From positions 124,001 to 188,000 of the forward strand of contig NZ_FOYV01000001.1 of the NCBI RefSeq assembly GCF_900115175.1: DNA of 64,000 bases, read 5' to 3'. The DNA is from Marinobacter gudaonensis (GTDB lineage Bacteria > Pseudomonadota > Gammaproteobacteria > Pseudomonadales > Oleiphilaceae). Of this stretch, positions 17,179 to 28,203 are shown piece after piece. Under the pieces are notes generated by a model, which saw only the letters and a list, made by a program, of their open reading frames with translations, was not told the origin of the DNA and did no database searches. The number at the start of each line of letters is the position of its first letter. Positions within the stretch are counted from its first letter, which is position 1. Made by a program: the position numbers and the translations under genes.

Positions 17179-18168
17179 ATGATGCAGGATTACAAGGTTC
17201 AACAGGCGCAGGTCTATACCGATTTCAACGGCCTGAACGCGCTCAAAGCCCAGGCCCGGACTGACAAGCAGGCGGCGCTTCGGGAAGTGGCGCGCCAGTT
17301 CGAGAGCCTGTTCCTGTCCGAAATGCTCAAGTCTATGCGCAAGGCTGGTGATGTGTTCGCCGAAGGCAACTACCTCAACAGCAACCAGTCCGAGCTTTAC
17401 CGGGACATGTTCGACAACCAGATGAGCCTGACCATGGCCGGTGGCAAGGGCAGTGGTCTGGCCGAAGCGCTTGTACGGCAGCTCAGTCGCCAGATTCCCG
17501 GCATGGACGGGGAGGGTGATCGTCTGGCAGGGCACAAGGCCACGCTGGCGGATTACGATCGCAGCCTTCCTGCGCTGTCCATCCGTCTGCCCGAGCAGGT
17601 TCGGGAAGTGACCGCTATGGCGGACCAGGTGTCAACTGCGGCCACTGAAGAGGCAGCGGTATTCCCCGAACGCTTCGAGTCGCCGGAACACTTCGTTCGT
17701 GAGTTGCTGCCCGTGGCCCAGAGGATAAGCCGCGACTCCGGCATTGATCCGAAGTTGATGGTTGCCCAGGCCGCGCTCGAAACCGGCTGGGGACGCCACA
17801 TGATCAGGGGTGAACAGGGCGAGCCCAGCTTCAACCTGTTCGGCATCAAGGCCGATCGTCGCTGGCAGGGCGATGCGGTATCCATCACCACAACCGAATA
17901 TCGGGAAGGTCTGCCCATGAAAGAGCAGGCCAGTTTCCGGGCCTATCCGGACTATGAGGCCAGCTTCCGTGATTACGTGTCGTTCCTGGAATCCAACCCT
18001 CGGTACCGGGAGGTGCTGGCGGTAGCAGACCAGCCTGAGGTGTTTGCCGAAAGGCTGCAGCAGGCCGGCTATGCAACCGACCCCGAATACGGCAGCAAGA
18101 TTCGACAGATCATGGGCCGTGATTCACTGATGACGCTGTCCCTGGGCAGTGAAGGAATGAAGGAGTAA
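17179..18168 (+). CDS. flgJ: Flagellar rod cap and muramidase FlgJ
   Basis: FlgJ caps the growing rod and opens the peptidoglycan. The 329-residue protein has both halves: a rod-cap domain (about residues 20-105, with ARQFESLFLSEMLKSMRKA) and a C-terminal glucosaminidase domain (about 170-325). The catalytic glutamate lies in AQAALETGWGRHM. There are two consecutive ATG codons; the first is used. Dual-domain FlgJ is typical of beta/gamma-proteobacteria. It lies between flgI and flgK. Confidence 0.95.
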   Translation: MMQDYKVQQAQVYTDFNGLNALKAQARTDKQAALREVARQFESLFLSEMLKSMRKAGDVFAEGNYLNSNQSELYRDMFDNQMSLTMAGGKGSGLAEALVRQLSRQIPGMDGEGDRLAGHKATLADYDRSLPALSIRLPEQVREVTAMADQVSTAATEEAAVFPERFESPEHFVRELLPVAQRISRDSGIDPKLMVAQAALETGWGRHMIRGEQGEPSFNLFGIKADRRWQGDAVSITTTEYREGLPMKEQASFRAYPDYEASFRDYVSFLESNPRYREVLAVADQPEVFAERLQQAGYATDPEYGSKIRQIMGRDSLMTLSLGSEGMKE

Positions 18169-18173
18169 GCGAT

Positions 18174-20210
18174 ATGGCGGGGCTGATAGGTATTGGTCTG
18201 ACCGGCATTCTGAGTCATCAGACGGCACTGAACACCACCGGTAACAACATTACCAACGCCAACACCCCTGGCTATAGCCGCCAGGAGGTGCTGTTCGAGA
18301 CCCAGGAAGGCCAGCGCACGGGCGCCGGTTCCATCGGCAGCGGTGTCAACGTGTCCGACATTCGCCGGCTGGCCAACGAGTTCCTGGTGCAACAGGTGCG
18401 CGAGGACAGCACTCTGTATGGGGAGCAGGAGGCGCTGAACTCGGAGTTGTCCCGGCTCGACAACCTGTTGGGTGGCGAAACCACCGGGCTGAGCAATGCC
18501 CTGAACAATTTCTTCGCCAGTTTGCAGAACGCCGCCGAGGATCCCACGTCTTTACCCCAGCGCCAGCTTGTGCTGAGCGAAGCCCAGCAGGTGATCAATC
18601 GATTCCAGGCGCTCAATCAGGAATTCATCCAGCAGCGCGAGTCCATCAAGACACAGATGCAGCAGGGCGTTAAAGATGCCAATACCCTGATCAAGAGCAT
18701 TGCCGAGTTGAACCTGGCGATATCCGAATCACCGGGCATTGCCCAGGGCCGGATGCCCAACGAGCTGCTGGATAAGCGGGATGAGAAACTTCGTCAATTG
18801 TCCGAGCTGGTCAGTATCAAGGTAACGCCCACCGAAGGCAGCCAGGTGAACGTGTCACTGTCAAACGGTCTGGCCCTGGTGGTTGGCAGCGACCCATCGA
18901 CCCTGGGCACCCGGGAGAGTGCCGAAGACCCAACCCGCCTGGAATTCACCCTGACTAATGGCGGCCGCACGCTCAATATTGATGAACAGATTACCGGCGG
19001 CAAGCTCGGTGGCCTGATGCGTTTTGACAATGAGGGGCTGAAGCCGGCATTCGACGAACTCGGGCGGATTGCCCTGGCCATCTCTGACGCCATCAACCAG
19101 CAGCATGAGATCGGAATGGATCTGGAAGGCGACCTCGGTGGCCCCTTCTTCAATGACATCAATTCCCTGGAGGCCCAGCGCAGCCGTGTTGTGCCCAATG
19201 GCAACAATGCCATTACCACCACGGGCCAGCTTGCCGTGGAAATAACAGACAGTTCGGCTTTGCCCGCCGGTCGTTGGACGCTTCAGTTCAGCGGCGATGG
19301 CCGCAACTTCGAGCTGATTGACCAGGCCAGCGGTAGAACCGTGAACCAGGGTCGTCTGCCGGATCCGCCGCAGTCTGAGATCAGCATGCCGGGCTTTAAC
19401 ATCCGGGTGGAGGGCGGCACCTTCAATGCCGGCGACAAGTTCCTGATCCAGCCCAGCCGCAATGCCGCAGAGGCCATCGGTCTTGTGGTCAGTCGGGAAG
19501 AGGACCTGGCGTTTGCCAGCCCGATACGGGCCACCGCCAGTGACGCCAACATTGGCACCGGCAAAATCGACCAGGGCACCATGCTGGATGTTCGTAACCC
19601 GTTTACCAACTCCTTGCTGCCGGGCTTCCAGACCGCCGGAGAGCTTGCCAACGGACCCCTGACGGTGTCCTTCACGGCGGGTGGTCCCACGGGCCTGCAG
19701 TATCAGGTAACCGAGGCACCGCCATCCGGCGCGGTGGTAGCCAGCGGCAATTACGATCCGAACCAGATCAACACCCTGTTTGAGGAGGACCCTGCGGTTG
19801 CAGGCGCGCTCTACCAGGGCTACCAGTTCCGCATGACGGGCGAGCCCGCGGTGGGAGATACCTTCACCATCGAGTACAACACCAACGGTGTGTCCGACAA
19901 CCGCAACGCCGAGCTGCTGGCGGCCCTGGGCACCGCGAACACTCTGAACGGCGGCAGCCAGAGTTTTGCGGAAGGGTACGCGGGCCTGGTTGAGGATATC
20001 GGGGTGAAAACCCGTCAAAGCCAGTTGGATGTGGACGCGGGCAAAACCCTTCTTGAGCAGTCGACTAATCAGCGGGAATCGGTGTCGGGTGTCAACCTGG
20101 ATGAAGAAGCGGGCAGGCTGATCCAGTACCAGGCGGCCTACAACGCCTCGGCCCAGGTGATGTCCGTCGCTCAGGACCTGTTTAACACGCTGTTGCAGAG
20201 CTTCCGGTAA
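18174..20210 (+). CDS. flgK: Flagellar hook-associated protein 1, FlgK
   Basis: FlgK is the first junction protein between hook and filament and replaces the FlgD cap. The 678-residue product, similar in size to Pseudomonas FlgK, begins with GIGLTGILSHQTALNTTGNN and the axial motif ITNANTPGYSRQEV. It ends SGVNLDEEAGRLIQYQAAYNASAQV, a strongly conserved C-terminal block. The middle is a long variable region. Five bases separate it from flgJ. Confidence 0.96.
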   Translation: MAGLIGIGLTGILSHQTALNTTGNNITNANTPGYSRQEVLFETQEGQRTGAGSIGSGVNVSDIRRLANEFLVQQVREDSTLYGEQEALNSELSRLDNLLGGETTGLSNALNNFFASLQNAAEDPTSLPQRQLVLSEAQQVINRFQALNQEFIQQRESIKTQMQQGVKDANTLIKSIAELNLAISESPGIAQGRMPNELLDKRDEKLRQLSELVSIKVTPTEGSQVNVSLSNGLALVVGSDPSTLGTRESAEDPTRLEFTLTNGGRTLNIDEQITGGKLGGLMRFDNEGLKPAFDELGRIALAISDAINQQHEIGMDLEGDLGGPFFNDINSLEAQRSRVVPNGNNAITTTGQLAVEITDSSALPAGRWTLQFSGDGRNFELIDQASGRTVNQGRLPDPPQSEISMPGFNIRVEGGTFNAGDKFLIQPSRNAAEAIGLVVSREEDLAFASPIRATASDANIGTGKIDQGTMLDVRNPFTNSLLPGFQTAGELANGPLTVSFTAGGPTGLQYQVTEAPPSGAVVASGNYDPNQINTLFEEDPAVAGALYQGYQFRMTGEPAVGDTFTIEYNTNGVSDNRNAELLAALGTANTLNGGSQSFAEGYAGLVEDIGVKTRQSQLDVDAGKTLLEQSTNQRESVSGVNLDEEAGRLIQYQAAYNASAQVMSVAQDLFNTLLQSFR

Positions 20211-20228
20211 TTGGTGAGGTGATTTGAC

Positions 20229-21452
20229 ATGATCAGGATTTCATCGCAACAGATTTTTTCGGGCGGCATCAATCGGCTGCAGGAACTGAACAGCAGCCTG
20301 AATAACACCCAGCAACAGATCTCCACTGGCAAGCGTGTCAACAAGCCCTCGGACGATCCGGTAGCCGCGGCCCGTATCCTGAAACTGAATCAGGAGCTGT
20401 CGCGGGTGGAGACCTACCAGCGCAATGTGGATCTGGCCGAAAATCGACTGAAACAGGAAGAGAATGCGCTTTCCAGCTCCATCGATGTGATTCAGCGCAT
20501 TCGGGAGCTCACCGTTCAGGCTGGCAATGGATCGCTCTCTCCCAATGACCGGCGCTCCATCTCCTCCGAACTGCAGGAGCGCCTTGGGCAACTGGCCAAC
20601 ATTGCAAACACCCGGGATGCCTCAGGCGAATATATCTTCAGCGGATTCCAGGGCTCGGTGAAGGCATTTGAGCAGGATGCGACCGGAAGCTGGCGCTACC
20701 AGGGTGACGAGGGCCAGCGTGTACTGGAGATAGACGATGGTGTGACCGTGCCCATCAGCGATAACGGCAAGGATATCTTCGTCCGGGTACCGGCTGCGAT
20801 TACCGGTGAACACACCAACGTGGCTACTGCGGGCGCATCAATCTCCGGGGTCAGCCTGGTGAACGAGGCCGCGCTTGCAGCCGAGTATCCGAATTCGTTC
20901 CCCGACGACATTACTCTGGAAGTTGACGCCGGTGGCAACGTCATTGCCACTGACAGCCAGGGCGATGTGTTGACCGTGACCCCGCCCACCTACCAGAGCG
21001 GTGAGCCATTTAACGTCGCCGGGATGGAAGTGACTCTCGCTGACGTCGTGCCCGGGGCAGGTGATGTCTTTACCTTGAAGATCAACGAGAAGCAGTCGGT
21101 GTTCGGTACTATCGAAAACCTGATTGCCGGCCTGAACAGCATTGACAAGACCACGCCCCAGGGCCAGGCCCAGTACGACGATCTGATCGCCAATTCCCTG
21201 ATCAATCTGGATAACGCCCAGGAGAGCATCATCCTGAAGCAGACCGAGCTGGGCGGACGCATGAACGCCGTTGAATCCACCAAGACGTTTCTTGAGGATT
21301 CCTCGGTCTACAGCAACGAGATACGCTCCCAGTTACAGGATGTGGACTACGCCGAAGCCATCAGCAACCTGAGTTTCCAGAGCTTTGTCCTGCAGGCTGC
21401 GCAGCAGTCGTTTGCCCAGGTGTCCCAGCTTTCTCTGTTCGATCGGCTGTAA
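20229..21452 (+). CDS. flgL: Flagellar hook-associated protein 3, FlgL
   Basis: FlgL is the second junction protein, on which the flagellin filament starts. The 407-residue product shares flagellin-like ends: RISSQQIFSGGINRLQELNS with GKRVNKPSDDPVAAARIL at the N-terminus, and DYAEAISNLSFQSFVLQAAQQ with a C-terminal LSLFDRL. Last gene of the flgFGHIJKL block, followed by a hairpin and tRNA-Leu. Confidence 0.95.
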   Translation: MIRISSQQIFSGGINRLQELNSSLNNTQQQISTGKRVNKPSDDPVAAARILKLNQELSRVETYQRNVDLAENRLKQEENALSSSIDVIQRIRELTVQAGNGSLSPNDRRSISSELQERLGQLANIANTRDASGEYIFSGFQGSVKAFEQDATGSWRYQGDEGQRVLEIDDGVTVPISDNGKDIFVRVPAAITGEHTNVATAGASISGVSLVNEAALAAEYPNSFPDDITLEVDAGGNVIATDSQGDVLTVTPPTYQSGEPFNVAGMEVTLADVVPGAGDVFTLKINEKQSVFGTIENLIAGLNSIDKTTPQGQAQYDDLIANSLINLDNAQESIILKQTELGGRMNAVESTKTFLEDSSVYSNEIRSQLQDVDYAEAISNLSFQSFVLQAAQQSFAQVSQLSLFDRL

Positions 21453-21459
21453 AGGGCTG

Positions 21460-21496
21460 AGCCGGCGGGCCATTGTGCTCGCTGGCTTATTGCTTT
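21460..21496 (+). terminator. Possible terminator after flgL
   Basis: AGCCGGCG (21460-21467) pairs with CGCTGGCT (21480-21487), one G-T wobble, with a 12-base loop, and is followed by TTATTGCTTT. It overlaps the -35 element of the tRNA-Leu promoter, which packs the end of the flagellar operon tightly against the next unit. Confidence 0.5.
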
Positions 21497-21517
21497 CGCG
21501 AATGAGCTCAGTATAAT
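21490..21517 (+). promoter_or_regulatory. Sigma-70 promoter of tRNA-Leu
   Basis: TTGCTT (21490-21495), a 16-base spacer and a consensus TATAAT (21512-21517). Transcription should begin near 21524, about 11 bases before the mature tRNA. No terminator is seen between the tRNA and queA, so this promoter may also serve the queA operon. Confidence 0.7.
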
Positions 21518-21534
21518 CGCCCACACTCTCCGAT

Positions 21535-21621
21535 GGCGGCGTGGTGAAATTGGTAGACACGACGGATTCAAAATCCGTTGGGGTAAAACCCGTGGCGGTT
21601 CGAGTCCGCCCGCCGCTACCA
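21535..21621 (+). tRNA. tRNA-Leu (anticodon CAA)
   Basis: An 87-base cloverleaf with the long variable arm of class II tRNAs. The acceptor arms GGCGGCG and CGCCGCT pair (first pair G-T), the anticodon arm is ACGGA-TTCAAAA-TCCGT with anticodon CAA, the T arm is GGCGG-TTCGAGT-CCGCC, and CCA is encoded. It reads UUG codons and matches the design of Escherichia coli leuX. Confidence 0.97.
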
Positions 21622-21656
21622 TCTTCTTTCCTTCGGCGTCGTTATTAGTCCAGCTC

Positions 21657-23845
<2,189 letters not shown>

Positions 23846-23874
23846 ACGATTTGCTCAACCAACGGAGATACTCG

Positions 23875-24237
23875 ATGAAATCAATCAAAATGCTCGTTGC
23901 CGCACTGATGGCGCTGATGCCCACTCTGGCCTTGGCTCAGGATCCTGGTGCGCAGGGGATGGGCGTTATGGGCCAGGTGATCTTCTTTGCCGGCTTTATC
24001 CTGATTTTCTATTTCCTGATCTGGCGGCCGCAGTCCAAGCGCGCGAAAGAGCACAAGGCGCTGATGTCCGGCCTGAACAAGGGTGACGAAGTGGTTACCT
24101 CTGGCGGTGTGGCTGGCAAGATTACCAAGGTGACCGACGATTTCATCGTTGTAGAGGTCGCTGACAATGTCGAGATCAAGGTGCAGAAAGTTGCCGTTGC
24201 CGCGGCCTTGCCCAAAGGTACGCTCAAGGACATCTGA
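23875..24237 (+). CDS. yajC: Sec translocon accessory protein YajC
   Basis: YajC is a small inner-membrane partner of SecDF. The 120-residue product has an N-terminal hydrophobic segment, then the single transmembrane helix VIFFAGFILIFYFLIWRPQ, and a basic cytoplasmic domain with GLNKGDEVVTSGGVAGKITK. The ATG at 23875, preceded by CGGAGATACTCG, is preferred to one 24 bases upstream. It lies between tgt and secD, the usual order. Confidence 0.95.
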   Translation: MKSIKMLVAALMALMPTLALAQDPGAQGMGVMGQVIFFAGFILIFYFLIWRPQSKRAKEHKALMSGLNKGDEVVTSGGVAGKITKVTDDFIVVEVADNVEIKVQKVAVAAALPKGTLKDI

Positions 24238-24251
24238 GCGGGACCATTGAG

Positions 24252-24318
24252 CCGGCCATCCCCGGTGGCCGGTTGGAATCTTCCTGGCAGAAACACCAAG
24301 GCCGGCCGCTAGGCCGGC
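24252..24318 (+). other. Two GC-rich hairpins between yajC and secD
   Basis: CCGGCCA (24252-24258) pairs with TGGCCGG (24266-24272), and GCCGGCC (24301-24307) pairs with GGCCGGC (24312-24318). Neither is followed by a T tract, so they are more likely processing, stabilising or translational elements than terminators. The second ends 13 bases before the secD ATG. Confidence 0.5.
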
Positions 24319-24331
24319 TACAAGGGATCCC

Positions 24332-26206
24332 ATGCTGAACAAGTATCCGCTCTGGAAAAACCTGGTTATCCTGGTCGCGCTCGTGATCGGGTTTATTTAC
24401 GCCTTGCCCAACCTCTTCCCCGACGACTACGCCATTCAGATCACCGGCGCCCGCAGCAGTACCGAAGTCAATGCCGGTGTGCTCGACAGGGCGGTGGATG
24501 TGCTTGAAAAGCAGGGAATTGAAGTCAAAAGCAGTTCCCTGCAGGAGCGGGATGCCCTGATCCGCCTCACCACCTCCGACGATCAGTTGCGGGCCCGCCC
24601 CCTGGTTCAGGCCGCCCTGGGTAACGAATATCTGGTGGCGCTGAACATGGCTGCCTCCACGCCGGATTGGCTGCGGAGCCTTGGCGCCGGCCCCATGAAG
24701 CTGGGTCTTGATCTTCGCGGTGGGGTTCACTTCCTGCTGGAAGTGGATATGGAAACGGCGGTAGCCCAGCGTCTTGAAGCGATGTCCGGGCAGATCAAAC
24801 GTGAATTGAGGGAAGAGCGGATCCGGTATCGCGGCGGCGATGTCCAGGATAACCGAGAAATCGTTCTCAGCTTCCGGGACGAAGCCTCCCGGGCAGAAGC
24901 CTTTGATCTGGTGCGTAACCAGTACAACGAATTCCTGCTGGATGAGCAGACCCAGGGCGACGAGTACCTTCTTGTGCTTACTCTGTCGGAAGCCGAGATT
25001 TCCGCCATTCAGGACTACGCCCTGGAGCAGAACCTGACCACCATCCGTAACCGTGTAAACGAGCTGGGTGTTGCCGAGCCACTGGTGCAGCAGCAGGGTG
25101 CGGACAGGATTATCGTCGAACTGCCCGGCGTGCAGGATACGGCGCAGGCCAAGCGTGTTCTTGGTGCCACGGCCAACCTCGAGTTCCGTATGGAGGCACG
25201 TCAGGACGCGCCGAGCAGTGAGACGGAAGAGTTCAGTTTCCGCGACCAGCCACAGCGTACCGCCCGGCTCGAGCAGGAAGTCATCGCCACTGGTAACAAC
25301 GTGGCCAACGCCCAGCAGGCGTTTGACGAAAACGGCCAGCCCCAGGTGAATATCACCATGGATTCGGTGGGTGGCGACCTGATGAATAGAGCTACCCGTA
25401 ACGCCATCGGTCGTCGTATGGCGGTTCTGTTCATTGAATACCGGACCGAGACCGAGACGCGAATGGTGGATGGCGAACCCCGGGAATTTGAGAACCGGGT
25501 CGTCGAGAAGGGCATCATTAGTCTTGCCACGGTTCAGTCAGCGCTGGGCAGCAGCTTCCGGATAACGGGTCTGGACTCCATCCCCGAGGCCGCAGAACTT
25601 GCTCTGCTGCTGAGGGCAGGCGCCCTGGCGGCACCGATGTACTTTGTCCAGGAGCGCACCATTGGTCCTAGCCTGGGTCAGAAGAACATTGATGCAGGAA
25701 TGATGTCGGTTGCCCTCGGCTTTGGTCTGGTGTTGCTCTACATGCTGGTCTACTACCGTGGGTTTGGCCTGATTGCCAACATCGCACTTACCCTCAACCT
25801 GATGTTGCTGGTGGCGTGCATGTCGATTCTTTCCGCCACACTCACGCTGCCGGGTATTGCGGGGATCGTGCTCACCGTGGGTATGGCCGTGGACGCCAAC
25901 GTGCTGATTTTCGAGCGCATAAAAGAAGAGTTGAAGGCCGGGGTTCCGCCCCAGACAGCCATCAGCGCCGGTTACTCCCGCGCATTCGTCTCCATCTTTG
26001 ATGCCAACATCACCACGCTGCTGGTGGCAGTAATCCTGTTTGCCATGGGCTCTGGCCCCGTGAAAGGCTTCGCGGTGACCCTGTGTATCGGTATCCTCAC
26101 CTCGATGTTCTCCGGCCTGATGGTCAGCCGCAGCATCGTCAACCTTGTATACGGCGGCCGCAGGGTCGAGAAACTGTCGATCGGAGGAAAGCTCGCCAAT
26201 GTCTGA
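24332..26206 (+). CDS. secD: Protein translocase subunit SecD
   Basis: SecD with SecF pulls secreted proteins into the periplasm using the proton gradient. The 624-residue product has a first transmembrane helix near residue 8-25 and the signature KLGLDLRGGVHFLLEVD, followed by a large periplasmic region. Helices 2-6 of the RND fold follow after residue 440, including the block GIVLTVGMAVDANVLIFERI. Its end overlaps secF by eight bases, so the two are coupled. Confidence 0.97.
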   Translation: MLNKYPLWKNLVILVALVIGFIYALPNLFPDDYAIQITGARSSTEVNAGVLDRAVDVLEKQGIEVKSSSLQERDALIRLTTSDDQLRARPLVQAALGNEYLVALNMAASTPDWLRSLGAGPMKLGLDLRGGVHFLLEVDMETAVAQRLEAMSGQIKRELREERIRYRGGDVQDNREIVLSFRDEASRAEAFDLVRNQYNEFLLDEQTQGDEYLLVLTLSEAEISAIQDYALEQNLTTIRNRVNELGVAEPLVQQQGADRIIVELPGVQDTAQAKRVLGATANLEFRMEARQDAPSSETEEFSFRDQPQRTARLEQEVIATGNNVANAQQAFDENGQPQVNITMDSVGGDLMNRATRNAIGRRMAVLFIEYRTETETRMVDGEPREFENRVVEKGIISLATVQSALGSSFRITGLDSIPEAAELALLLRAGALAAPMYFVQERTIGPSLGQKNIDAGMMSVALGFGLVLLYMLVYYRGFGLIANIALTLNLMLLVACMSILSATLTLPGIAGIVLTVGMAVDANVLIFERIKEELKAGVPPQTAISAGYSRAFVSIFDANITTLLVAVILFAMGSGPVKGFAVTLCIGILTSMFSGLMVSRSIVNLVYGGRRVEKLSIGGKLANV

Positions 26207-27152
26207 AGATCAGAAGCAACCGTTTGATTTTATGGGGCTCCGGAAGATTGCTTCCGGCCTTTCCATAACCCTGATCGTTATTTCCATAGCCCTGCTGGCC
26301 ACCCGTGGTCTGAACCTGGGCATGGACTTTACCGGGGGTACCTCGGTGGAATTCGAATACGCCGAGGCGCCCGAGCTGGACGACATCCGTAACAGGCTGG
26401 ACAGTGCAGGCTACGAGCAGTTCTCCGTTCAGAATTTCGGCGCCGACACAACAGTATTGGTCCGGATGGCCGAGGCCGACAACGACAAGCTGGCACCGGA
26501 GGTGACGCGAATCCTCAAGGAGGGTGGCGTAGACCTTGAACTGGTGAGCTCCGAGTTTGTCGGCTCTCAGGTCGGTGAGCAGCTGAAGGAAGACAGCGGC
26601 CTGGGCCTGCTGATTGCCCTTGCCGTGGTACTGATTTACGTGGGCATGCGGTTCCAGTTCAAGTTCGGTATCGCGTCGGTAGTGCCGCTGGCTCACGACG
26701 TCATCATCGTGCTGGGTGTGTTTGCCCTGTTCCAGTGGACGTTTGACCTGACGGTACTCGCCGCCCTGCTTGCGGTTATCGGCTACTCCCTGAACGATAC
26801 CATCGTGGTCGCGGACCGCATTCGGGAGAATTTCCGGAAGATGCGGGTGGGCGAGCCCTGGGACATCATTAACGAATCCATCCACCAGACCATTGCCCGG
26901 ACCATCAACACATCCGGTACAACGTTGGTGGTTCTGCTGGCCCTGTATCTGCTCGGTGGAGAGGCCATCAACAACTTCGCGTTGGCGCTGATCATCGGTG
27001 TTGTGGTGGGTACCTATTCCTCCATTTACGTGTCTGCCAACCTGTTGATGGTGATGGGTGTGACCCGCGAAGACCTGATTGTCCCGCCCAAGGAGGGCGT
27101 AGGCGATCCGGACCAGGAAGAGCAGCCCCCGGAATGGCTTAACCGGATGTAA
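26199..27152 (+). CDS. secF: Protein translocase subunit SecF
   Basis: SecF pairs with SecD. The 317-residue product starts with a short cytoplasmic tail, then transmembrane helix 1, GLNLGMDFTGGTSVEFEY, a periplasmic loop, and the RND-type helices with IGYSLNDTIVVADRIREN. The ATG at 26199 follows GGAGGAAAG and overlaps secD; an upstream in-frame start at 26145 would only add residues read from within secD. Ends the operon, followed by a terminator. Confidence 0.97.
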   Translation: MSEDQKQPFDFMGLRKIASGLSITLIVISIALLATRGLNLGMDFTGGTSVEFEYAEAPELDDIRNRLDSAGYEQFSVQNFGADTTVLVRMAEADNDKLAPEVTRILKEGGVDLELVSSEFVGSQVGEQLKEDSGLGLLIALAVVLIYVGMRFQFKFGIASVVPLAHDVIIVLGVFALFQWTFDLTVLAALLAVIGYSLNDTIVVADRIRENFRKMRVGEPWDIINESIHQTIARTINTSGTTLVVLLALYLLGGEAINNFALALIIGVVVGTYSSIYVSANLLMVMGVTREDLIVPPKEGVGDPDQEEQPPEWLNRM

Positions 27153-27163
27153 ATGTCCGGCCC

Positions 27164-27197
27164 ATAAAAAAACCGCCCTTAGTGGGCGGTTTTTTTG
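27164..27197. terminator. Bidirectional terminator between secF and the SuhB-like gene
   Basis: AAACCGCCC (27170-27178) and GGGCGGTTT (27184-27192) form a stem around TTAGT. An A run lies on the left and a T run on the right, so it works for secF on the plus strand and for the convergent SuhB-like gene on the minus strand. Confidence 0.9.
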
Positions 27198-27218
27198 TGT
27201 CCGCGTTCGGCTGCTGGA

Positions 27219-28019
27219 TCAGCGCGGCAGGCGGCCCCGGAACGGGTGCAGAACCTTAAGGACTTCCCGGAACAGTTTCGGGTTGGCGACAACCAGTTGG
27301 CGGGCACCGGCGGTAGACGGATTGCCGGAGAAATCACCGGTAAGGGCGCCAGATTCCATCGCCAGGGTAACGCCCAGATCCAGCTCAGCGGGCTCCGGCC
27401 GGAAAATAATGGCTGCATCCATCAGGCCTGCAGACACGCGGGCAACGTCCAGAACCACGCAGCCTGAGGTGCGGAACATACCGGAATCCCGCGCCAGGGT
27501 GGCTGCCATCTCGCCCCAGAGCAACGGATCATCACTCCTGCGAGCCTGATCCAGAACGTTAGTGGCAATGGCGGCTTTCTCGGTCAGTTTGATCTCAGAG
27601 GTGCGAACACGCCGGCTGTTCAGGGCGGCCCCGTGGCCACGGCTGGCAGAGTATTCCTCGCCTGTAACCGGATTGACGATCAACAGGTTCTCGGTCCGAT
27701 TGTTGCGCTTCTGGCACAGGGCCAGGGCAAACTCGGGAATGCCCCGGAGAAAGTTCTCGCGTCCCAGTACCGGAAAAACGTGCCAGCTTTTTTCACTGTC
27801 GCCCGCATTGGCTTCGTTCAGAGGTGCAATGCTGTGGTCCTTGTAGGCCTTCTCCAGCTGTTCGACGAAGTTGTCGTAGATGGACTGCTCAACCCGTTCC
27901 AGCTGGCGGCGACGGTCTGCGTCGTCCTTGCCGGTGGGTTCCTGGCGCTCGAAATGGGCTTTCAGGTAGTCAGACCCCTGACGCGCAACGCGCAGGGCCA
28001 TTTTAATCGCTGGTTGCAT
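27219..28019 (-). CDS. suhB: SuhB/inositol monophosphatase homologue lacking the metal ligands
   Basis: A 266-residue protein aligned along its length with SuhB: MQPAIKMALRVARQGSDYL at the start, NPVTGEEYSASRGHGAALN in the middle, FRTSGCVVLDVARVSAG later. The phosphatase motif WVIDPLDGTTNF is here WHVFPVLGRENF, so both metal-binding aspartates are lost (Phe82, Leu85). The ITEE glutamate is Leu67, and the C-terminal PWD aspartate is Glu212. The enzyme is therefore very unlikely to be a Mg-dependent phosphatase. E. coli SuhB also has a non-catalytic role in rRNA antitermination, which could be what is kept. The start at 28019 fits homologues; ATG 28031 is an alternative. It is divergent from trmJ, as suhB is in Pseudomonas. 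Confidence 0.8.
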   Translation of the reverse strand: MQPAIKMALRVARQGSDYLKAHFERQEPTGKDDADRRRQLERVEQSIYDNFVEQLEKAYKDHSIAPLNEANAGDSEKSWHVFPVLGRENFLRGIPEFALALCQKRNNRTENLLIVNPVTGEEYSASRGHGAALNSRRVRTSEIKLTEKAAIATNVLDQARRSDDPLLWGEMAATLARDSGMFRTSGCVVLDVARVSAGLMDAAIIFRPEPAELDLGVTLAMESGALTGDFSGNPSTAGARQLVVANPKLFREVLKVLHPFRGRLPR

Positions 28020-28203
28020 CTGAGTGATCATTATCCGGGTGTGTGAAGGCCGCGTATGATAGCAAAAGATCACAGGCCTTGTATGTTTTTTGACTCAGCA
28101 ATAGCACGGATGAGTCACGGGGTGCGGCTTCTTCGGAGGCGCGGAGCGGGGTTGGTTTCTGGTATCATTCGCGGCCCGACTATCAACCTTGGAACGTCTC
28201 AGA

